Source: Halanaerobium sp. MA284_MarDTE_T2
GTDB taxonomy: Bacteria; Bacillota; Halanaerobiia; Halanaerobiales; Halanaerobiaceae
Direction: 5' to 3'
Length of the DNA stretch: 64,000 bases
Assembly: GCF_003337245.1 (NCBI RefSeq)
Contig: NZ_QPJE01000012.1
Coordinates: 1-64,000, forward strand
Every line of letters begins with the position of its first letter. Position 1 is the first letter of the stretch. The notes under the pieces were generated by a model. It was given only the letters and a program-made list of their open reading frames with translations, did not search any database and was not told where the DNA came from. The translations under genes and the position numbers were made by a program. Shown here in pieces: positions 35,355 through 45,388 of the stretch.

Positions 35355-35777
35355 CTAACTACCCCCTTTTTCTATAACCTGATTAAGTGTGGAGAATCTT
35401 GCAGCAGCTCTCCTTGTAAGAACATTATAATAAATGCTATTTTTCGCCATTTCTGCCACCTCTACATCTATATCTACATTATTTTTATCATTTCTGTAAC
35501 TTCCATTTTTATTACTTTTTTCTAAAAAACTGCTTTTTTTAAAAGAATCATTATTTTTTACACCAGGAGCAGAAATATGATTTTTATCAGTGGTGTCCAA
35601 TCGTAACCTGGTACCATTCTGACTTCCATTCATTTGTCTTTTCAGTACTTGCTGAAAATTAATATCCTGCCTTTTATATCCAGGAGTAGTTGCATTTGCA
35701 ATATTATTTGCAATTAACTCACCACGTCTGGAGGCTCCATCTAAAGCAGCTGTTATTAATGAAATATAATCTGTCAA
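35355..35777 (-). CDS. flgB: Proximal rod protein FlgB
   Basis: 140 residues. The axial motif RGELIANNIANATTPGYKRQ followed by DINFQQVLKRQ, and the C-terminal VDVEVAEMAKNSIYYNVLTR identify FlgB. It is the first gene of the 31-kb operon. The start codon is TTG, with GGAGGTGG seven bases upstream, and the c-di-GMP riboswitch ends about 65 bases before it. A weak start codon behind a riboswitch fits tight control of the whole set. Confidence 0.93.
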   Translation of the reverse strand: MTDYISLITAALDGASRRGELIANNIANATTPGYKRQDINFQQVLKRQMNGSQNGTRLRLDTTDKNHISAPGVKNNDSFKKSSFLEKSNKNGSYRNDKNNVDIDVEVAEMAKNSIYYNVLTRRAAARFSTLNQVIEKGGS

Positions 35778-35801
35778 AAAACCACCTCCATATAAAAGAA
35801 A

Positions 35802-35841
35802 ATTCTACAGCAGCATCAGCTATAGAATTAAAAAATAGCTT
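35802..35841 (-). promoter_or_regulatory. Expression platform between riboswitch and flgB
   Basis: Just after the aptamer, AGCTAT/ATAGCT and AATTCTA/TAGAATT inverted repeats overlap; the second hairpin, with a GCTGATGCTGCTG loop region, is followed by TTTCTTTT and could act as a weak terminator. The AGCUAU within the aptamer could pair with the AUAGCU here, giving exclusive folds. Whether the switch is ON or OFF with ligand cannot be decided by eye. Confidence 0.45.
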
Positions 35842-35909
35842 TTGCAGCCTGGCAGTCATTTTGTATTAGACCCATAGCTTTGCGTCACCGGTTTTCACCG
35901 ATTTTGCCA
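35842..35909 (-). ncRNA. Cyclic di-GMP-I (GEMM) riboswitch aptamer
   Basis: On the minus strand the RNA reads GGCAAAA, a CGGU-GAAA-ACCG hairpin with a GNRA tetraloop, then the highly conserved GUGACGCAAAGCUAUGGGUC and UAA, a short arm, and AUGACUGCCAGGCUGC, the tetraloop-receptor side. Order and spacing match class I c-di-GMP aptamers. It lies in the leader of flgB, as does a known c-di-GMP-I riboswitch in Clostridioides difficile. Confidence 0.93.
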
Positions 35910-36001
35910 AAAATAAATAAGATTAAAACGTAAAATAAAGTTATTTTATTAAAAAATAGCGTAATATGTAATTTTTACTCTAATAATAACTCTTCTTATT
36001 T

Positions 36002-36028
36002 ATTATAATATTGGATATATAATCTCAA
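36002..36028 (-). promoter_or_regulatory. Possible promoter of the flgB operon
   Basis: TTGAGA (36023-36028) and TATAAT (36002-36007) on the minus strand with a 15-base spacer, overlapping the end of the cheY spacer region and placed so that the transcript would include the riboswitch. The spacer is short, so this is tentative; the 260-base flgB leader is very AT-rich and holds other possible elements. Confidence 0.3.
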
Positions 36029-36038
36029 AATCCTCTTT

Positions 36039-36392
36039 TTATATTAATTTTTTTAAAGATTCCATAACCCTATCTTTTTTAAATGGTTTAACTATAAAGT
36101 CTTTTGCTCCCATTTCAATTGCCTGAATAACAATTTTCTGCTGTCCCATTGCACTGCAGACAACTATCTGTGCATCAGGATCAATATCCTGAATTGCTTT
36201 AATTGCTTCCAGACCATCCATAACAGGCATTGTTATATCCATAGTAACAATATCCGGCTCTAATTCCTGATATAGTTCTACAGCCTGTTTACCGTTTTCT
36301 GCTTCACCTACAACTTCAAATTCATCTTTTAATATATTTTTTAAATTCAAGCGCATAAATGCTGCGTCGTCCACTACTAATACTCTTGGCAT
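36039..36392 (-). CDS. cheY: Chemotaxis response regulator CheY
   Basis: 117-residue single receiver domain. Acidic pocket VVDDAAFMR (Asp8, Asp9), phosphorylation site Asp52 in DIVTMDITMPVMDG, and KPFKKDR with the conserved Lys. CheY-P binds FliM/FliY to change rotation. It has its own spacer on both sides, with AGAGGAGGT as ribosome-binding site. Confidence 0.93.
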   Translation of the reverse strand: MPRVLVVDDAAFMRLNLKNILKDEFEVVGEAENGKQAVELYQELEPDIVTMDITMPVMDGLEAIKAIQDIDPDAQIVVCSAMGQQKIVIQAIEMGAKDFIVKPFKKDRVMESLKKLI

Positions 36393-36483
36393 TTAATGAT
36401 TACCTCCTCTGAGAATTATAGCCGCCATTATTTATTATAATAACAGATTATATTTTTATTTACAATGTCAAAATATAATTTTT

Positions 36484-36978
36484 TCAAATTATTAACAAAT
36501 CCCGACTAAATGACTTTACTTCTACCTTTCCATCATCTAAATAAAAATACATAGATCTACCATAATCTTTCCCAACATCTTCCCCGATTATTTTGATATT
36601 TTCTTCTTTAAGTATATTTTTCACTGCTTCTACATTTCTGCGTCCAATCTGCATAACAGGATCTCCACCTTCAAACTTAAACATCCCAGCACCACCAACA
36701 ATTTTTGCTGTCATCCTTCTTTTTGAAGCACCCATATCTTCTAGCTCACTAATCAGAAAAGGTATACCGGTGTCGGCATATTTAACAATTTTTTTCTGAC
36801 CGGGATTTTCTGGCAGCATAATATGAATCAGACCGCCTATCTTTCTAAAACTGTCATAAAGAGCAATCCCTACACATGAACCAAGACCCAGTGTGGCAAG
36901 CAGCAGGCCCTGTTCTCCTACTGCATAATCTGCCATTTTAACGATAATTTTCTCTGCTGTCTGCTGATTAATCAACAC
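36484..36978 (-). CDS. cheD: Chemoreceptor glutamine deamidase CheD
   Basis: About 164 residues. The catalytic Cys lies in TLGLGSCVGIALYD and the His in GGLIHIMLPENPG. CheD deamidates receptor glutamines and binds CheC. The frame is open to 36999, but that start lies inside cheC; a GTG at 36978 with a GGGGG run upstream is more likely. Overlaps the end of cheC. Confidence 0.9.
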   Translation of the reverse strand: MLINQQTAEKIIVKMADYAVGEQGLLLATLGLGSCVGIALYDSFRKIGGLIHIMLPENPGQKKIVKYADTGIPFLISELEDMGASKRRMTAKIVGGAGMFKFEGGDPVMQIGRRNVEAVKNILKEENIKIIGEDVGKDYGRSMYFYLDDGKVEVKSFSRDLLII

Positions 36979-37570
36979 TATCAGCCCCCAGCCGCTCAAA
37001 AAGAATATCCAGCGAATCTTTTTCGGGAATAAAGAAATAAAATATCTCTAACTTTTCATCTCCTGCAATAAATTCCGTTTCCAAAAGAAGAATATAATCT
37101 TCTGTCTGGCTGTAATCAATTACAGAAGAGCTCAGCACAGCTGCAGCCATATCAAAAGCCAGAGCTGGTACAGATTGATTTAAATTTAGATCTGTAAAAT
37201 CATTTATTGCTCTAAGATAAGCTCCACTCAATATATTTCCCAATTCATTTAAAGCAGACATCTGCATCTTTTTTTCTGGAAGACTATCAGTGTTAAAAAT
37301 AAGTTTCAACATTTTTTCCACATTTTGATTATCTATCACCAACAAAATTTTGCCTGAAATTTCACCTTCAAAATTTATCATTATACAGGCAATATAATCT
37401 TCTTCATCACCAGTAATACAGGGTAACTTCTCAATTGCAAGAATCTCAACTTTAGGTACAGTCATATTAATAGTATAACCTATCATTTCCGAAAAAGCTG
37501 TTGCTGCATTACCTGCTCCAATATTTGCTACTTCTTTTAGAATATCTTTTTTTTCTGGTTTTAAATCCAT
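36968..37570 (-). CDS. cheC: CheY-P phosphatase CheC
   Basis: 200 residues with two CheC helices: KEVANIGAGNAATAFSEM at the N-terminus and LNELGNILSGAYLRAIND in the middle, both with the ExxN catalytic pattern. It dephosphorylates CheY-P and is stimulated by CheD, whose gene overlaps it. Confidence 0.92.
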   Translation of the reverse strand: MDLKPEKKDILKEVANIGAGNAATAFSEMIGYTINMTVPKVEILAIEKLPCITGDEEDYIACIMINFEGEISGKILLVIDNQNVEKMLKLIFNTDSLPEKKMQMSALNELGNILSGAYLRAINDFTDLNLNQSVPALAFDMAAAVLSSSVIDYSQTEDYILLLETEFIAGDEKLEIFYFFIPEKDSLDILFERLGADSVD

Positions 37571-38080
37571 TTAATTCTCCTCCTGAACTTCCCGATCAAC
37601 CTGATCAACTCTTTTTAAATCTTTTATTTCCTTTCTGCTCAAAATTTTTGCTAAATCCAGCAGAAGCAGCAGTTCATCTGAATCGGTTCTGCCTACTCCT
37701 TCAATATAATCACTATCAACATTTTTGCACAGCTCAGGCAGATTGACTATCTCTTCTCTAGTAAGACCTTTTATCTCTTTTACGTCATCAACCATCATCC
37801 CGGCAGTTATACCATCAAGTTCAACAATAATTATTTTTTTATTATTTTTATCTTCTTTTTTCTGATTAACATTAAGCCTGACATGCAGATCTATTACCGG
37901 TACAACAGAACCTCTTAAATTAATTATTCCCCTGATAAATTCAGGACTATCAGGAACAGATGTCAGATTTTTGCTGTCAAGAATCTCCCTGGTCTGAGTA
38001 ATATTAACTCCAAATTTCCTGCTCCCCAGAAAAAATATAATATACTGCTGCTGACTTTCGGTAATTGTTTTTGCTTTCAT
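37571..38080 (-). CDS. cheW: Chemotaxis adaptor CheW
   Basis: 169-residue SH3-like adaptor linking MCPs to CheA. The start region IIFFLGSRKFGVNITQTREI, the NLRGSVVPVIDLHVRL core and VKEIKGLTREEI follow the CheW pattern. The C-terminus is charged and longer than usual. Ends directly at cheC. Confidence 0.92.
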   Translation of the reverse strand: MKAKTITESQQQYIIFFLGSRKFGVNITQTREILDSKNLTSVPDSPEFIRGIINLRGSVVPVIDLHVRLNVNQKKEDKNNKKIIIVELDGITAGMMVDDVKEIKGLTREEIVNLPELCKNVDSDYIEGVGRTDSDELLLLLDLAKILSRKEIKDLKRVDQVDREVQEEN

Positions 38081-38147
38081 TTTTTCACCCCCATCATATT
38101 AATCGTTACGTCAAATCTAAATTTTAGTAACTTCAGCACCCGAAAAA

Positions 38148-38172
38148 TACAGTTAACTCCGTTTTAACTGTA
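38148..38172 (-). terminator. Hairpin with T tract between an MCP gene and cheW
   Basis: 9-bp arms TACAGTTAA/TTAACTGTA with a 7-base loop and TTTTTC on the minus-strand 3' side. It is AT-rich, so likely a partial terminator that lowers expression of cheW-cheC-cheD relative to the MCP. Confidence 0.5.
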
Positions 38173-38191
38173 CCTGTAGAGGCTGATTTAA

Positions 38192-40255
38192 TTAAAGTTT
38201 GAATTTATTAACTGCTTCTGTAAGATTTTCTGCCATCTCCGAAAGTTCTTCAGCACCTGAAACTATTTCTTCGGTAGCTGCAATCTGTTCTTCACTTGAG
38301 GCTGCTACTTCTTCTGCATTACCTGCAGCCTGCTGACTTACCATCATTACTTCTTCTACAGTTTTCTGAGTTTCTTTACCCTGTGCGGTCATTTCAGCTG
38401 TTTTTGTACTTATACTCTGAATATATTCATTAAGGTTTTTTACCGCACTGTTTATTTCTGTAAAGGAATTTTTGGAAATATTGATAGCCTCAACACTTTC
38501 TGTAACAGTTTTTTCGGTGCTGTTCATCTTACTGACAGTATTTTTTACATTTGACTGAATATCGGCAATTAATTTAACTATTTTTTCTGTTGCTTCAGAA
38601 GAATTTTCGGCAAGTTCTCTAATTTCATCTGCAACAACACTAAATCCTCTACCTGCTTCTCCCGCTCTAGCAGCCTCTATAGCTGCATTTAAAGCCAGCA
38701 GATTTGTCTGATCAGCAATACTTTTAATTATTTCTATAATTCCTCCAATTTCTTCAGAAAGTTTTCCCAGTTCATTTATCTGCCTGCTGACAGTTGTGGT
38801 ATCATCTTTTACTCTTTCGATTTTACTGACAGATTTGTCTACAGCTTTATTACCTGACTCAACCTCAGAAACAACTGTATCCGCCTGATGGCTCATTTTA
38901 TTAGTTTCTGAATTTACATCCTCAAAACTCTTTATAAGGCTGGTGACATTATTTTCAGCTGTTTCCAGCTGAGCAGACTGTTCCTGTGCTCCGGAAGCAA
39001 CATCCTGAATTGCATTACCGACCTGTTCGGCAGATTTACCAACTTGATCACCTGAAGCAGTCAGTTCTTCACTAGAAGCAGAAACACTGCCTGCAATTGA
39101 AGCTATTTGAGAAATAATACCCCTCAAATTTTCTGCCATATTTTGCAGTGATTTTTCCATAACTCCGATTTCATCCTGAGTATGCTGTGTGAATTCAACA
39201 GTTAGATTGCCTCTGCCAAATTCCTCCACTTTTTTGGAAAGATCACTAACCGGTTTTGCAATTCTTCTGCCAATATAAACCATTATCAGTCCAGCAATAA
39301 TTAAAGCAGCAATTGTAAGATAAATAAGATAATTTTTTAATTCTGTCACACCTGCCATAACTTCACTTTGTGGTGCTGCTGTTCCAAGCTTCCATCCATT
39401 GGCTAGGGTGGCAAAGCCATTATCAAGCACTTCACCTTTATCTTCTACAACAAAAAAGCCTTCACTATTCTGCTCTATTAATTCAGCTGTTTCTGTAAAA
39501 CCGGAGTCAGCCATATTTGTTCCTCGTTCATAATTCGGATGAGCCAAAAAATTTCCATCACTGTTTAAAAGATAGGCAAATCCAGTTTCATAAGTTTCAA
39601 TATTATTTACAATATTCTCCACAGCACTAAATTTAAGATCTATTCCAATAACTCCAACAAATTTATCATCTATAATTAGTGCCTTAGAGAACCTCACTAT
39701 TTCTTCATCTATATCCTGCCATTGAAACGGATCTGTCCATAAAGCTTTCCCCCGCTGGCGGGGTTTATAGAACCACTCCATTTCCGAATTATTTTCTTGA
39801 TATGCAGAAATATCAAGGGTTTCCTGCAGCTCATATTCTCCATCTCCATTTGAATCAGCAAAATATATGTCATTAGCTTTTCCCAGAAGTTCTGGATTGA
39901 AAAATATAAAAGCACCCAGCGAATCTTCAGTATTTTGTGCCATTTCTTTAATTATATTCTCTGTCTGATATTTATATGTATACATATATGCATTGGTATC
40001 CACCTGCTTCATATCAATTGTACTTCTTATTATCGAACCAATAGCATCTGTTTTAGCTTCCACATCTTTTAATCTTATATCAAGCTGATTGGCATATCTG
40101 CCGGAAATATTTATTAGTTTTGATTGAGATTCACGAGCAATATTTTCTGATGATTTTTCTATACTCATATACCCAATAACTGCTGTAGTGATTATTAAAA
40201 TCACTATTACAGGTAGTACAATGCGGTAACTTAGTTTTTTCATATTCTTTTTCAT
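38192..40255 (-). CDS. Methyl-accepting chemotaxis protein (dCache)
   Basis: About 687 residues. TM1 at about 10-30, an extracellular dCache-like sensor of about 270 residues (with the [20 protein letters not shown] segment), TM2, HAMP, and the signalling domain whose tip is [20 protein letters not shown] with [20 protein letters not shown]. No C-terminal NWETF-type tether. The frame runs to 40300, but the ATG at 40255 ([10 protein letters not shown]) is a likelier start since the earlier one overlaps cheW. Ligand unknown. Confidence 0.9.
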   Translation of the reverse strand: MKKNMKKLSYRIVLPVIVILIITTAVIGYMSIEKSSENIARESQSKLINISGRYANQLDIRLKDVEAKTDAIGSIIRSTIDMKQVDTNAYMYTYKYQTENIIKEMAQNTEDSLGAFIFFNPELLGKANDIYFADSNGDGEYELQETLDISAYQENNSEMEWFYKPRQRGKALWTDPFQWQDIDEEIVRFSKALIIDDKFVGVIGIDLKFSAVENIVNNIETYETGFAYLLNSDGNFLAHPNYERGTNMADSGFTETAELIEQNSEGFFVVEDKGEVLDNGFATLANGWKLGTAAPQSEVMAGVTELKNYLIYLTIAALIIAGLIMVYIGRRIAKPVSDLSKKVEEFGRGNLTVEFTQHTQDEIGVMEKSLQNMAENLRGIISQIASIAGSVSASSEELTASGDQVGKSAEQVGNAIQDVASGAQEQSAQLETAENNVTSLIKSFEDVNSETNKMSHQADTVVSEVESGNKAVDKSVSKIERVKDDTTTVSRQINELGKLSEEIGGIIEIIKSIADQTNLLALNAAIEAARAGEAGRGFSVVADEIRELAENSSEATEKIVKLIADIQSNVKNTVSKMNSTEKTVTESVEAINISKNSFTEINSAVKNLNEYIQSISTKTAEMTAQGKETQKTVEEVMMVSQQAAGNAEEVAASSEEQIAATEEIVSGAEELSEMAENLTEAVNKFKL

Positions 40256-40277
40256 CCCTTCAGCTTCCAGACTGTTT

Positions 40278-40748
40278 TTATGCAAAAATTGTCTTCTCAA
40301 GATCGAGTAAAATTAACAGCTGTTCTTCACTTCGAGCACAAACTCCAGTTAAATAATCCTGCTTCAGACCACCTTCAACATCGGGTGCAGGTGTAATTTT
40401 ATCCAGATCAAGCCAGACTATTCCCTCAATTCTGTCGACCTGAAGTCCAAGCAGAACATCATTTACTTCTACTGTAATTATCCTGCTTTCACTTTCATCA
40501 AAAAGTGATTCATCTGTTTTTATCTCAAATCTTTTATGAAGATCAATTACAGGTACAATTATACCTCTTAAATTTATTACTCCAAGCACATGTTTTTCTG
40601 CATTTGGAACATTCGTTATCTGGGCTGATTTTATTATTTCTCGGGTATAATCTATCTCAATACCATATTCTTCCTGGCCAATATTGAATACAACATACTG
40701 CATCTGACCCTGTTTTTTTGTATTTTTTGCTTCTGTTAGAGAAACCAT
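40278..40748 (-). CDS. cheW: Chemotaxis adaptor CheW (second copy)
   Basis: 156 residues with [40 protein letters not shown] and a C-terminal [13 protein letters not shown]. It is clearly CheW, and diverged from the copy at 37571-38080. Two adaptors between three receptors and one CheA may give alternative receptor arrays. Confidence 0.92.
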   Translation of the reverse strand: MVSLTEAKNTKKQGQMQYVVFNIGQEEYGIEIDYTREIIKSAQITNVPNAEKHVLGVINLRGIIVPVIDLHKRFEIKTDESLFDESESRIITVEVNDVLLGLQVDRIEGIVWLDLDKITPAPDVEGGLKQDYLTGVCARSEEQLLILLDLEKTIFA

Positions 40749-40810
40749 TTTTCCACCCCCACATTTTTATGTAATTTTAAATTTTGCAACCAATTCTTCC
40801 AGCTCTACTG

Positions 40811-42754
40811 TCATATTTTTAGATTATCAACTTCTTCTTTTAAGCCCTCTACAGATTTGCTTTGTTTTTGTGCTGCTTCAGCTATTTGATCACTATTTAC
40901 TGCCTGTTCCTCTGTTACTCGAGAAATATCTTTACTTCCTTTTGAAAGATCATTAATTCCTGAAGCAGTATCTTTAATACCAGCTGCCACAGACTTAATT
41001 CTATCTGTTATTTCATTAAAAGTTTCTGCAGTTTCAGCAACTGAGTCAGCTCCCTGTTCCATCTGCTCATTACTGCTATTTATAGCTATTACAGCTGACT
41101 GTGTTTCATCCTGAAGGTTCTCTATTAATCCTCTAATCTGTTCTGTTGAATTTTTAGTCTCTTCTGCCAGTTCTCTAATCTCATCTGCAACTACTGCAAA
41201 ACCTCTACCTGCATCCCCGGCTCTTGCGGCCTCAATGGCTGCATTTAAAGCCAGTAAATTTGTCTGTTCTGCTATTCCAGAAATCATATTAACAATACTG
41301 TCAATTTCTTCTGCCGCATCATTTAATTTATTAATAGTTTTTATAGATTCAGAAGAAGCAGTAAGTGTATCTTCCATTTCTTTCTCAGTTTTCTGCATCA
41401 TTTTAACACCTTTTTCAGACAGGTTATTTACTTCATCAGTACTGGAGGTTATTTCCTGGACATTTTTGTTAATTGATTCAGTTGTAGCTGCAAATTCTTC
41501 AGCTGATGCTGCTACTTCTTCTATAGAAGCAGAAAACTCTTCAACCGATGAAGCCACATTATCATTTAACTTAGATGTTTCTTCAGCATTAGACAGCAAA
41601 CTCCTGCTCGTCTGTCCTGTTTTTTCTGCAGAATTAGAAATATTTGAAATTAAATCTTTTAAACTTTCCACCATTTTATTAAACGAATCTGCTAGATCAC
41701 CTATTTCGTCATCATTATCAAGCTCCACTCTTTCGGTCAAATCTCCTTCTGCAATAATATTGGCAGAATCTCTCAGAGATAGTATAGGTTCTGAAATATA
41801 TTTAGCAATGTAGTAAGAAACAGCTATACCTATTAAGACTGCAAGCAGCGCCACTCCAAGACTTATGTATCTAAGTGTTCTAATAGGTGCCATGACTTCT
41901 GAGTTTCTGGCCATTATCCCTAGAGACCAGTCAGCAGACTTTATTGGAGAAAAAACAACTCCACTTGTTCCTCCCATAAGTTCATAAAAATCTATTTTGC
42001 TTTGTCCTGAAAACATTTCATTAAATAAAAGTTCTATATCTTCTCCACCTTCATCCAGCAGCATTTTATTGCCAATATATTTTTCATCCTGATGAGCAAT
42101 AACATATCCTTCAGAATTAAATATAAAACCGTGTCCACTGCCCCTAATTTTCATATTTTCAGCAACAGCAGCAAATTCTTCAAGTGGTAGTGTCCCACCA
42201 AAAACTACTTTTAACTCACCATTTATCATAACTGGGTCAAGGATTAATATCACATCTTTAGAACTTCCCGGTTCTTTAACAGGATTGGAAATTACCATTT
42301 CTCCTAACTCAGATACTTTCTTAAATGAAAGATACTCTGAAATATCAAATATCTCTTCAGAAAGAGTTGTCTGCACTGTTCCTGTATTATCGGTTATAAA
42401 TATAGACGAAATATATGGATTTTCTTCCTGAACATTTACAAAAAGTTCTTTATGATTTATAAAATAAAACTCCCTCATCATTTCTGAATCCCACTCTGCT
42501 CGAGAATCAAACCAGGTGCGGTCAAGATTTTTAATTGAATTAGTACTTATATTAAGCATCATTTCAATTATTTGTGAGTTGTTGCGGGCTTTATCAAGTG
42601 CTGCTGAATATATACTTTCCTCAAGTATATTTTGTGATTGAAAATATGTAAAAACAGATGAAACAGTAATTAAAATAAGAATCAGTATACTCACAATTAA
42701 AATTATTTTGGTCCTAATACTGTTAAACTCTACTTCTTTCAAATTAAATAACAT
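40811..42754 (-). CDS. Methyl-accepting chemotaxis protein (dCache)
   Basis: 647 residues. TM1 at about 15-35, a dCache sensor with [22 protein letters not shown]2 at about 300-322, HAMP and signalling domain with [20 protein letters not shown] and [29 protein letters not shown] ribosome-binding site. The signalling part differs from the GEAGRGFSV type of the other receptors, so it may belong to another subfamily. Confidence 0.9.
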   Translation of the reverse strand: MLFNLKEVEFNSIRTKIILIVSILILILITVSSVFTYFQSQNILEESIYSAALDKARNNSQIIEMMLNISTNSIKNLDRTWFDSRAEWDSEMMREFYFINHKELFVNVQEENPYISSIFITDNTGTVQTTLSEEIFDISEYLSFKKVSELGEMVISNPVKEPGSSKDVILILDPVMINGELKVVFGGTLPLEEFAAVAENMKIRGSGHGFIFNSEGYVIAHQDEKYIGNKMLLDEGGEDIELLFNEMFSGQSKIDFYELMGGTSGVVFSPIKSADWSLGIMARNSEVMAPIRTLRYISLGVALLAVLIGIAVSYYIAKYISEPILSLRDSANIIAEGDLTERVELDNDDEIGDLADSFNKMVESLKDLISNISNSAEKTGQTSRSLLSNAEETSKLNDNVASSVEEFSASIEEVAASAEEFAATTESINKNVQEITSSTDEVNNLSEKGVKMMQKTEKEMEDTLTASSESIKTINKLNDAAEEIDSIVNMISGIAEQTNLLALNAAIEAARAGDAGRGFAVVADEIRELAEETKNSTEQIRGLIENLQDETQSAVIAINSSNEQMEQGADSVAETAETFNEITDRIKSVAAGIKDTASGINDLSKGSKDISRVTEEQAVNSDQIAEAAQKQSKSVEGLKEEVDNLKI

Positions 42755-42819
42755 TTTTTCCTCTCCTTAAATATACTTGTCTGTTATTATTTAAGTTATA
42801 AGGTAATTTATACTGATAA

Positions 42820-44781
42820 TTATGCTACTATATCCCGTACATCTATTATTAATGCTACATCTCCATCTCCAATTATTGTTGCTCCACTAATATATTCGGT
42901 ATCCTGAAGATAACTGCCCAGAGACTTAATTACAATTTCCTGCTGATTAAGCAGTTCATCAACAATAAGTCCTATTCTTCTATCTCCACTTTTAAGTATA
43001 ACAACAGACAGATCTCTGCTGTCTGAAACATAACTGCTGTTTTCATTTCCCAGAATTTTATCTGCAGACACAAGAGGAATTGTGTTATCTCTCAGTACAA
43101 TTACATCTTTACCCCTCACTTTTTTAATGTTTTCTTCACTAATTATCAGTGTTTCACTAACCGAGTTAAGAGGTATGGCAAATATGTCATCTGTTATATT
43201 AACCATCAATGCCTGAGTTATAGCAAGGGTGAGTGGAAGAGAAATCACAAAACTGCTGCCTTTCCCTAATTGAGAATCTATACTTATCTGTCCATCCAGT
43301 TTTTTAACAACATTTCGGACAATATCCATTCCAACTCCTCGCCCGGAAACATCAGTTACTTCTTCAGCAGTGCTGAAACCTGGGTGAAATATAAAATCCA
43401 GTATATCTCTTTTCTCCATCTGCTCTAGTTCTTCTTCAGAGACTATACCTCTCTCGACAGCTTTTTCACCTATTTTATCAGCATCTATTCCAGCTCCATC
43501 ATCTTTAACTTCTATCATGATTTCACTGCCTTTTTGATATGCTTTAAGTTCAATTTTCCCTTCTTCTGCTTTACCCTTTTGTTTTCTCTCTTCCGATGTT
43601 TCAATTCCATGGTCAATTGCATTTCTCAGCAGATGTGTAAGGGGATCAGAAAGTTCATCAATAATTGATCTATCCAGCTCTGTTTCCTGACCTTCCATAA
43701 TAAAATTAATTTCTTTGCCCATTTTTTGGGAAAGGTCTCTAATCATGCGGGGAAAACGGCTAAACATAACTCCAACAGGAACCATTCTTATCTGCATAAC
43801 AATATGGTGCAGCTCCATAGTTACTCTGTCCAACTGGGGAATTATTTCCTTGAATTTACCACTTTCTATATCCAGTGACTGCAGTCTGGTTTTGTTTATT
43901 AAAAGTTCTCCCACCATATTCATTAGTGTATCCAGTTTAGAAATATCAACTCTAACTGTCGAGCTGGATTGAAAAGAATTAACTTTATGTTCTGCATGCA
44001 GACTTTCCTTTTTTTCTTCCTGATCACTTTCTAGTTCTGATGATTCCAATTCGTTGAAATTCAGTATTTTTATATTACTGATATCTTTAATTTCCACTTT
44101 TATTTCGTCAGACGGAAGCCAGCTTAAAAAGTAAATATCTAACTTATTACCTTCAAATTGAGAGTTTTCAATTTCATCTCTTGATGGATCTGATTTAAAA
44201 AGTGTTCCCATCTCTTCAACTTTTTTGATAACCATAAAAGCACGCACACTTATAAAGTCTGCATCATCAACCTCTACACTTAAATGATAAACTCTTTCTT
44301 TTTCTTTTTTCTTTTTAAGAAGATCTCTTTTTTCTTCTGCAGTTAATCCGGCAGAAACTGATTCAGAGTTATCCTCTTTTCTGATATTTTTCTGATCTGA
44401 AGTAAAATTGGATATTTCCTCTATAAAACCTTCCATATCGATATCTGCCGGTTCTTCTCCTTCATTTTCTCTGATTTTTTCAACTAAAAACTGGATATTA
44501 TCCAGTCCCTGCAGCAGGAGGTCGATAAAACCAGTTGTGACACTTAATTCCCCATCTCTAACCCTGTCCAGCATATTCTCCATTTTGTGGGTTAATTCTG
44601 TAAGATTTTCAAAACCCATAGTTGCTGCCATGCCTTTAAGAGAATGTGCTGCTCTAAAGACAGCATCTACTGTCTCTTTATCATCAGGATTATTTTCTAA
44701 AGTTAATATCCCATTATTGAGTATTTCAATATATTCTTTTGTCTCATCAAAAAATAGATCTAAATAATTATTGTCCTGCAA
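42820..44781 (-). CDS. cheA: Chemotaxis histidine kinase CheA
   Basis: 653 residues in the standard five domains. P1 has the phosphorylated His at about 46 in AVFRAAHSLKGMAATMGF; P2 lies at about 180-260; P3 dimerisation at about 280-340; the P4 kinase has LLRNAIDHGIETSEER, VKDDGAGID and GRGVGMDIVRNVVKKLDG; P5 is CheW-like at the end. TTG start behind GGGAGG. Phosphorylates CheY. Confidence 0.94.
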   Translation of the reverse strand: MQDNNYLDLFFDETKEYIEILNNGILTLENNPDDKETVDAVFRAAHSLKGMAATMGFENLTELTHKMENMLDRVRDGELSVTTGFIDLLLQGLDNIQFLVEKIRENEGEEPADIDMEGFIEEISNFTSDQKNIRKEDNSESVSAGLTAEEKRDLLKKKKEKERVYHLSVEVDDADFISVRAFMVIKKVEEMGTLFKSDPSRDEIENSQFEGNKLDIYFLSWLPSDEIKVEIKDISNIKILNFNELESSELESDQEEKKESLHAEHKVNSFQSSSTVRVDISKLDTLMNMVGELLINKTRLQSLDIESGKFKEIIPQLDRVTMELHHIVMQIRMVPVGVMFSRFPRMIRDLSQKMGKEINFIMEGQETELDRSIIDELSDPLTHLLRNAIDHGIETSEERKQKGKAEEGKIELKAYQKGSEIMIEVKDDGAGIDADKIGEKAVERGIVSEEELEQMEKRDILDFIFHPGFSTAEEVTDVSGRGVGMDIVRNVVKKLDGQISIDSQLGKGSSFVISLPLTLAITQALMVNITDDIFAIPLNSVSETLIISEENIKKVRGKDVIVLRDNTIPLVSADKILGNENSSYVSDSRDLSVVILKSGDRRIGLIVDELLNQQEIVIKSLGSYLQDTEYISGATIIGDGDVALIIDVRDIVA

Positions 44782-44873
44782 TTAATTTACCTCCCATTCT
44801 TAAGGTGCTTAAAGAACATCACTCACCAGTTGATTTAATTTCTCGGCCATTTATACCAGATCTGCAGAATGAA

Positions 44874-44999
44874 TTATATCCTCTCAAAAATATCTGCTAC
44901 CTGATGTTCAGCCAGATTAAAGCTGACTCCAAATATAATATTACTACCATTAAATTGATTACAAACATAATTTTTAGTTTTAGATTTTTTCAACTTCAT
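44874..44999 (-). CDS. Possible small protein between flgN-like gene and cheA
   Basis: A 41-codon frame that starts at an ATG 15 bases after the flgN-like stop and ends before cheA. The product begins MKLKKSKTKNYV and ends FNLAEHQVADIFERI. The upstream ribosome-binding site is weak. It is not recognised. The 233-base flgN-cheA spacer is long for this cluster, which makes a small gene or decayed remnant possible. Low confidence. Confidence 0.25.
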   Translation of the reverse strand: MKLKKSKTKNYVCNQFNGSNIIFGVSFNLAEHQVADIFERI

Positions 45000-45014
45000 T
45001 ACGCTTTCGTAAAA

Positions 45015-45386
45015 TCAACTCTTCTCATCAAAGAATTTAGCTTCATATTTCCCTCTTTTTTTATAGCCTTTAATGCTTTTTTCTCTGCTGTAGAGATTTA
45101 CCAGCTTTTCTTTTATTTTGCCGCGGCTGTTCTGCATTTTTTCTATGTTTTCTGCTTCAGCACTCCTTAATTCTTCCAACCTTCTGTAAAGATATTTCGC
45201 TTTTTTATCTCCATCTTCCAGTTCCGAAAAATATTCATCTACATCAACTGACTCAATTTTTTTCATTATTTTTTCCTTTTCTTTTAAATTATTAGAAAGA
45301 GCTTCTATTTCTTCTGATTCAATAAGCTTTTTTTCTCTGTTCATTAAATCACTTAATTTCTCATAAAGTTGGAGAAGATCCTCCAT
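45015..45386 (-). CDS. FlgN/FliT-like flagellar export chaperone
   Basis: 123 residues, fully helical and charged, with a Lys/Glu-rich pattern. LYEKLSDLMNREKKLIESEE followed by IEALSNNLKEKEKIMKKIES fits the FlgN-type chaperone fold. It follows fliS by two bases, where Firmicutes have fliT, so it may bind FliD or hook-associated proteins. Which of the two it is cannot be decided. Confidence 0.65.
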   Translation of the reverse strand: MEDLLQLYEKLSDLMNREKKLIESEEIEALSNNLKEKEKIMKKIESVDVDEYFSELEDGDKKAKYLYRRLEELRSAEAENIEKMQNSRGKIKEKLVNLYSREKSIKGYKKRGKYEAKFFDEKS

Positions 45387-45388
45387 AA

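Noticed and set aside
35778-36038. Invertible flagellar switch as in C. difficile
   Set aside because: No pair of about 20-bp inverted repeats flanks the flgB leader; only short riboswitch and hairpin arms are present.
41235-41813. 192-codon plus-strand frame opposite an MCP gene
   Set aside because: Product is a Ser/Leu/Ile-rich shadow of the repetitive receptor coding strand, with no ribosome-binding site. The same holds for plus-strand frames opposite flhA, fliY and cheA.
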